A stretch of DNA of 24,604 nt from Conidiobolus incongruus B7586 (lineage: Eukaryota; Entomophthoromycota; Entomophthoromycetes; Entomophthorales; Conidiobolaceae), in the NCBI GenBank assembly GCA_000697335.1, contig JNEM01006302.1, positions 1 to 24,604 on the forward strand. The letters run 5' to 3'. This document shows, piece by piece, positions 20,041 to 24,604 of this stretch. The notes beneath the pieces are model-generated. The model saw nothing but the letters and a program-made list of their open reading frames with translations, searched no databases and had not been told where the DNA came from. The position numbers and the translations under genes were made by a program. Each line of letters opens with the position of its first letter. The stretch's first letter is position 1.

Positions 20041-20465
20041 ATGCTGGAGAAAAGTTAATATTATTGATGTTATTCCACCCCTATTACAGAATCTAGCAAA
20101 GAATCAAATTTAAATTATCAACCAGCTCTCAACTAACCATTGGAAATTATGAACTACAACTAAACTAACTATATGGTCTTCAGAGTGAATTGATAGATTT
20201 CAAACCTATTTTCAGCATCATCTGAAGAGGAGTCAAGATTGATAGAGTTTGAATATTGATGAAATTTTGGATATTGTTTAATATAAGGGAGATAAATATG
20301 GTAACATGATTGAGTAGTTGATAAATTTCTTTTTTGCCAAAGATGAGAAATTAAATGATGATCTTAGAAGCAGTGTTTCTCAAATGCAACTCTAATCAAC
20401 TGATTGGGTTTAGAGCTGGAATATATAATGGTATTTGGTTTGCTTTATATATTAAAAAAATTTAA
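20041..20465 (+). pseudogene. Decayed paralogue of the coiled-coil tail-anchored protein gene
   Basis: Homologous to the intact gene at 21485-22027 but on the opposite strand, and broken by several in-frame stops and at least two frame changes. It is readable from an ATG at 20041: the first residues keep the M-x-x-K-x-x-Y-Y spacing of the intact protein. Blocks that match clearly are intact residues 97-104 SLKIDEIL (copy SLNIDEIL), 111-122 GNKYSRMIGELI (copy GDKYGNMIE-LI) and 148-153 QLNGFK (copy QLIGFR), followed by a hydrophobic tail. It is about 425 bp against 543 bp; most of the loss is in the acidic Ser-rich N-terminal part. The two genes face each other tail to tail, 1 kb apart, suggesting an old inverted duplication. 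Confidence 0.85.
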
Positions 20466-20800
20466 ATAAAACTAATATTATCAACTGTTTTATTTATTAA
20501 ATTGAAATACAATTTAAATATATATATATATTAAATAAAAAAGCAAATATTATGAAAATAAATTATTTCACAATTATAATTTTAATAATAATTCATTAGA
20601 ATAAACTAGTCTTATATAATTTGATATATTCATTTTGAGATTATTATATACATATATAAATTTAATTTTCAATTATTTTAATTTGAGCAGTGTTTATTAA
20701 TAAATGATTATTATTTAACATTAAAAGATAGAAATTTTAATATTATTAATATATAGTTTGAAATTATTATTTGATAAAGGAATTATGTGATATTGTGGTT
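20466..20800. other. AT-rich spacer after the pseudogene
   Basis: AT-rich DNA with no supported feature, ending at a sharp rise in G+C near 20,810. Confidence 0.5.
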
Positions 20801-20810
20801 AAATAAATGG

Positions 20811-21125
20811 TAACCGGTCCGACCAACTTCATCTCGCGATCTATTACCTTATGAAGTCTTAACACCAAAAGACCTATCACGCCACTTCAAGATCCCATTC
20901 TTCTAGCAACTCAATACACTTCTCTGCGCCACCTACAGCCGACAATTAGTCTATAAAAGAACCACTGTCAGGATACATTATCATTATCACCTCCGGTCTT
21001 CTGTGAAGCCCATCAAACCCTTACCAAACCCCAATAAAGCACCCTTATATAAACTACCAAACAGGCCATAAAAAGCCGCTTCTTTATCTATCATTAATTT
21101 CCTACTAGCAATAGGAAAACCACAA
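20811..21125 (-). other. Sharp GC-richer island with a glycine-spaced hydrophobic peptide frame
   Basis: This ~310-bp island stands out strongly from extremely AT-rich flanks. On the minus strand, an ATG at 21094 opens a 35-codon frame ending at 20987. Its product, with the core AAFYGLFGSLYKGALLGFGKGL, has glycines at 3-5 residue spacing like a membrane helix with a glycine zipper. The frame remains open upstream to about 21,148. Beyond its stop, other minus-strand frames also read protein-like (for example CIELLEEWDLEVA, and HKVIDREMKLVGPVTI). Two explanations are possible: an eroded gene fragment, or a real micro-protein with a decayed neighbour. No family is recognised and splice sites of the local type do not rescue it. 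Confidence 0.35.
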
Positions 21126-21130
21126 TATAT

Positions 21131-21484
21131 AGATTTAAAAAAATGTTAACTTTTGATTAACCCCACCTAGTCATCCTTCAAATTTGATTAATTTTGGATT
21201 AATTTTAGTTTTAAAAAATAATATATAAATTAATTAATTTAATATTAATATTTATAATGCAAATATTTTATTGGATATATATATATATATATATTGAATG
21301 ACCAATATAACTAATTTTTCAAAAGTAAATTAGCAATATTTGATTAAAATTCAAAAGTTATTAATTAATGAGAGGATATGATACTTAAAATCACAAAAAT
21401 ATTATGAAATTTATATTAAAAAACTAAAACTATTTATGATAAATGTTTTATTATTGAATTTGAGTAAATTTAAAATTGATTCAT
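21131..21484. other. AT-rich spacer with AT repeat (21275-21294)
   Basis: AT-rich DNA containing ten AT units at 21275-21294. The part adjoining 21,485 is presumably the 3' untranslated region of the minus-strand gene. I see nothing else. Confidence 0.5.
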
Positions 21485-22027
21485 CTAATGTATCTTCACA
21501 TAGTAACCAAAACTCAAACCAATCAATGCTCCTAAGAATAAAGACAAGATCCAGCAATACATCTCAACTTTGAACCCATTTAACTGCTTTAATTTCACCA
21601 TTTCAATTTTATTCATACTGCCATAATTCTTGTAATCCCCTTCGTCCAAGTAGTATAAATCAATTAACTCACCAATCATTCTGCTGTATTTATTTCCCTG
21701 TTCTTTTACACTTTCCAATATCTCGTCAATTTTCAAACTGTGTCGATCTTGGGACATCTCTAACTGAGACTGGAAAAAAGATTTGAAATCTGCCATCTCA
21801 TTTTGAAGCTTTTGTAATTGGTTTAATTTGGAATTAATATTTTCTAAAGTTTCTTGATATTGCCAATAATATTCATTCCAATTATATTTTTCACTCGAGT
21901 CTGCTGAATTAAAGGAACTGTTGTCGAAATCGTAACTAAAAGAACTCTCATCTATTTCGTTGGAACTGAATTCAGTTTCTGGACTGGATTTAGACACTTT
22001 CATATAGTAAATATCTTTTGATTCCAT
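21485..22027 (-). CDS. Coiled-coil, tail-anchored membrane protein of unknown function
   Basis: A 180-residue protein I do not recognise. The ATG at 22027 is chosen because upstream sequence in frame is an AT-repeat translation with no ATG. In order: an acidic, Ser-rich N-terminus (about 1-50, with SSFSYDFDNSSFNSADSSE), an aromatic patch (50-58, NWNEYYWQY), a coiled-coil-like segment (about 59-110) with heptad-spaced Leu/Ile, a conserved GNKYSRMIGELIDL block (111-124), and a C-terminal hydrophobic span (about 157-176, WILSLFLGALIGLSFGYY) ending in VKIH. With no signal peptide and a single span at the very end, it should insert as a tail-anchored protein facing the cytosol. The existence of two decayed copies here, with the same conserved blocks in the better preserved one, supports it as a real, duplicating gene. 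Which membrane it uses is unknown. Confidence 0.75.
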   Translation of the reverse strand: MESKDIYYMKVSKSSPETEFSSNEIDESSFSYDFDNSSFNSADSSEKYNWNEYYWQYQETLENINSKLNQLQKLQNEMADFKSFFQSQLEMSQDRHSLKIDEILESVKEQGNKYSRMIGELIDLYYLDEGDYKNYGSMNKIEMVKLKQLNGFKVEMYCWILSLFLGALIGLSFGYYVKIH

Positions 22028-22067
22028 ATTTACTAATAAATGTATAAATTTAGAGATAATCCTTAGA

Positions 22068-22087
22068 ATATATATATATATATATAT
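22068..22087. repeat. AT dinucleotide repeat just upstream of the tail-anchored protein gene
   Basis: Ten AT units lying 41-60 nt before the ATG at 22027. This is where a TATA box would be expected; the repeat may serve as the TATA element, so length changes could alter expression. That role is inference. Confidence 0.6.
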
Positions 22088-22089
22088 CA

Positions 22090-23290
22090 AAAAATATTTT
22101 TTTGGTATTAAATATCGTATTTATATTAAATGAGTCAAATATTAATTTAATAATTTTTTTCAAGAAAAAATGATTATTAATATTATTATTAAATTAAAAT
22201 TATATATTATTTTATATATAAGGTACTTAATGATGAAATATTGAGTTTGATATAATATAGTATATAGTTAATAAATTGATTCAAATATAAAATTTTATAA
22301 TAGATACTTTGATTAAACAAACTTAATCATCATTCTATAAGTTTAATTTTTTCTATATAATTAGGTATTATGATTGGTCGATTAATGAAACATTTAATCA
22401 TTATTAATCATCTATCAAAATATTAATTGATTCAATATTTAATTCAATAATCTATTAAATTCATATTGATTATCTTTGTTGGTTGATCCAATGAGCCCAT
22501 ATTGATAACATTTATTTTAGTTGATAAAATTCAATTTTCATAATGAAATATACTATAAATATCTAAGTATATATAATATTCAAATTTCAATATTAGATTT
22601 AGCTAATTGCTATATTAATACAGTTCAAATTATCAAATAATAATAATGAATTCAATAATTGATGGTGATAAATTATATTCTAATATTGTGATGAGGTTGA
22701 AATATTTTGAAAAAATTTTTAAAAATGAACTTAATACGTGGAAATATCCTTAATATATAAATAAATATATGTTTTCAAATTTAAAATAACTCATTTATTA
22801 TTAAATTAATTAATTTGACTACCTTTGTCATATTTATTATAGTTAAAATTTGGAAATATAATTAAAGTATCTTCATATTATTTAGCGTTTCTATAATCAG
22901 TGAAAATTAGAAAACTGTGTCTTTTTCCATTTTAATTAATCAAAAATAATGTTATTAAAAAAATTCAACTTTTTCATCCACTAATTATCATGATTATTTT
23001 CTTTTCCCTGAAAAAAATCGCTTTAATAGATTTTAGTGTTAATGGAAATAATGAATATGTATTATAGTCATTACTTACCAGAAGTACCAATATTGAATTA
23101 AACATCAATGAAGATTATTCTATTATGTTCATGAAATAGCTAATATTAAACAATGTCAATAATATATTGTTAAAATTAACATGAAATAAATACCCAAGAA
23201 GCAGCTATTCAATAATAAAAACAAATTGAATCGAGAATATTATAACTGAATCCAAATTCAATAACCATAAAAATCAATACTTAAATTATC
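22090..23290. other. AT-rich intergenic DNA
   Basis: About 1.2 kb of AT-rich DNA upstream of the tail-anchored protein gene. I see no supported gene, RNA or mobile element. Confidence 0.5.
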
Positions 23291-23379
23291 TCAAATTTAT
23301 CAATTACCTTATCTTTCCTTAATTCATTTTGTTCACTATCATTTCAATTATTCAATTTAAAACTAAATTTTCAACCATT

Positions 23380-23634
23380 TAACTCTGCTTCAGCATTTGT
23401 TTCCTTATGCTTGTTAACTGGTGATTCATTTCGAAATATTAAATCTATTGAGAGTTGGTAAGGTCAAATAACTTGGAGTTGATACTATCTAGAGAACTGG
23501 CAATGAAGTTCAGTTAGTTATTTGAAATATTAAATTTGTTTCCTTGAGAGTACATTAACTTGAATGGATTATTATCAGCGTTGTCTCTGCAAGACTAAGA
23601 GTGGTTTTTTGGTGGCCCATATTCAGTTTTCCAT
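23380..23634 (-). pseudogene. Probable third, heavily eroded copy of the tail-anchored protein gene
   Basis: On the minus strand, an ATG at 23634 is followed, after interruptions, by blocks resembling the intact protein: DNNPF against DNSSF (35-39), NKFN against EKYN (46-49), and SLDSINSKL against TLENINSKL (60-68), where INSKL (23469-23483) is identical. Spacing between blocks is close to that of the intact gene. The downstream conserved block and membrane tail are not convincingly visible, and several stops interrupt the frame. Homology rests on about 40 residues read by eye, so this is less certain than the copy at 20041. Confidence 0.5.
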
Positions 23635-23797
23635 TTGAGTTGAATTTACAATTGTTTGTGTCTCTAATTGAGGGATCATTGTGAGAAACTTTGGATACAA
23701 ATTTCCAAACTCTTACAAGGTTCAGATTTTGAAATAGAGATTCAGATCGAATATTTATACAGGCTAGTTGATCAATTGGAATGATAGTTGATCGATT
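23558..23797 (-). other. 80-codon minus-strand frame without a 5' ATG
   Basis: A stop-free frame of 80 codons, unusually long for this DNA, reading protein-like at its start (IPIDQLACINIRSES). It has no ATG near its beginning and no good splice acceptor of the local type was identified. A TATAAATAT sequence on the same strand (23751-23759) lies within it. It overlaps the presumed start of the third tail-anchored copy in a different frame, so one of the two readings must be fortuitous, or a 5' extension has been fused. Confidence 0.25.
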
Positions 23798-23809
23798 TTA
23801 CATGACTAT

Positions 23810-24109
23810 CACCATTAAATGATATCTAGTACTTTCAAAGGCTGATAATTACCATCATAAGTGTTTATTGTATTACAAGTGGTTTTTAGCTATTTATTTG
23901 ATAGACTTATTGGTATTATTATTATGAATTTGATAATACAGTATTAGTTAAAGTTAAATATATAAAATCTATATATCGTTTAAATAACACAAAAATAGTA
24001 AACAACAATAATTCAATATATATCGAATCATTTAAATAGATATCTTAATATTTTCTGCTTTTTAATCGTTTAGATCGAATAATATTATAATGTTACAAAT
24101 CATAATTGA
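23810..24109. other. AT-rich spacer
   Basis: AT-rich DNA between the eroded minus-strand copy and the small + strand frame at 24,110. I see nothing in it. Confidence 0.5.
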
Positions 24110-24337
24110 ATGAAGAAAATTTTATTAGACCTAAGGATGAATAAAAGCGATATTTTGCAGAATATATTGATCCGTAACTTGTGGGATCCACCCAAAGATA
24201 CGGTTCCAGAGTTAAGGGTTTTGTTTGTATTGGGAGTTATTGGGGATGTAGTAATAACAGTATACTCAAGAGTGGGAGGGGATTGTAAATGGTATTATGG
24301 GGTATGGAATGGTGTTAGCAGTTTAAGGACTTACTAA
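24110..24337 (+). CDS. Small hypothetical ORF, doubtful
   Basis: A 75-residue frame from an ATG, in DNA less AT-rich than its surroundings. The middle (about residues 35-53, ELRVLFVLGVIGDVVITVYS) is hydrophobic enough for one membrane span. The C-terminus is Trp/Tyr/Gly-rich (CKWYYGVWNGVSS). I recognise no family, there is no TATAAATA box at the usual distance, and codon use gives no support. It could be a fragment of decayed coding DNA rather than a gene. An 18-nt hairpin-like sequence (AGGAC and GTCCT arms) spans its stop codon, at about 24,326-24,343. Confidence 0.25.
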   Translation: MKKILLDLRMNKSDILQNILIRNLWDPPKDTVPELRVLFVLGVIGDVVITVYSRVGGDCKWYYGVWNGVSSLRTY

Positions 24338-24343
24338 GGTCCT

Positions 24344-24604
24344 GTACCCCTTGAAGATTTCCAAGTTTCTTTATCTCATATTCTTATATTTTATATTATG
24401 GGAAATATATTCCTCTTTAATTACTCCTCTTTGATTCTCACTAATTTCTTTTAAATCAAATATTCTGTTATGATGTAAACTCAAACCCCAATCTTATTCA
24501 GTTTATAATTATAATATATTAAATATTCCATAAACTCTCTGGGTTCATTTATGGCTAATATTTATAGTACCTTCACAGTAAAAGACGATCTTATTACAAA
24601 ATAC
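24344..24604. other. Right-hand end, no gene seen
   Basis: AT-rich with somewhat more C and G than the deep spacers. No frame is supported before the window ends. Confidence 0.4.

Noticed and set aside
1-24604. Mitochondrial or bacterial origin of the window
   Set aside because: The AT richness suggested it, but spliceosomal introns, a presequence-bearing enzyme, nuclear-type tRNA without CCA, GPI-anchored proteins and TATA boxes all indicate eukaryotic nuclear DNA.

Overview
This looks like nuclear DNA of a eukaryote, most likely a fungus with a very AT-rich genome. By eye the window is about three quarters A+T, with long near-homopolymeric AT tracts between short islands of coding DNA. The evidence for a fungus is: spliceosomal introns of 50-58 nt with GTAAxx donors and TAG acceptors; genes for GPI-anchored, Ser/Thr-rich wall-type proteins; a mitochondrial sulfide:quinone oxidoreductase; and two small respiratory-chain subunits, whose endings (Arg-Asp-Arg-Leu, and a CX11C segment) follow fungal relatives. 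Subunits typical of complex I argue against a Saccharomyces-type yeast. An early-diverging AT-rich lineage such as Zoopagomycota is my guess, not a demonstrated placement. I recognised no virus-like element, LTR pair, CRISPR array or bacterial operon.

Layout. (1) 1-9,200: three genes spaced about 3.2 kb apart (strands -, +, -), each encoding a secreted protein with a four-cysteine head, a mucin-like stalk and a GPI-type tail. They are clearly paralogues and I do not recognise the head domain. (2) 10,780: a complete tRNA-Val(AAC). (3) 11,489-17,519: a respiratory group. It holds a four-exon NDUFA4/MLRQ-like gene missed by simple ORF calling, a single-exon NDUFB10-like gene, and divergently a four-exon sulfide:quinone oxidoreductase. 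A decayed tRNA-Val copy lies just beyond. (4) 18,360-24,604: a gene-poor stretch with one intact gene for a coiled-coil, tail-anchored membrane protein of unknown function (21,485-22,027), a clearly decayed paralogue in opposite orientation (20,041-20,465), and a more eroded probable third copy (about 23,380-23,634). There are also GC-richer islands that look like remnants of coding DNA.

How the parts may work together. The oxidoreductase delivers electrons from sulfide to ubiquinone in the mitochondrial inner membrane, where the two small subunits belong to complex I (or complex I/IV for the MLRQ type), so the three products act in one membrane system. Five genes have a TATAAATA-like box about 55-85 nt before the ATG. 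The NDUFA4-like gene additionally has three identical CCACCAAT motifs upstream, which fits the CCAAT-binding (HAP/NF-Y) control known for fungal respiratory genes. All identifications are from reading the sequence; no database search was run.
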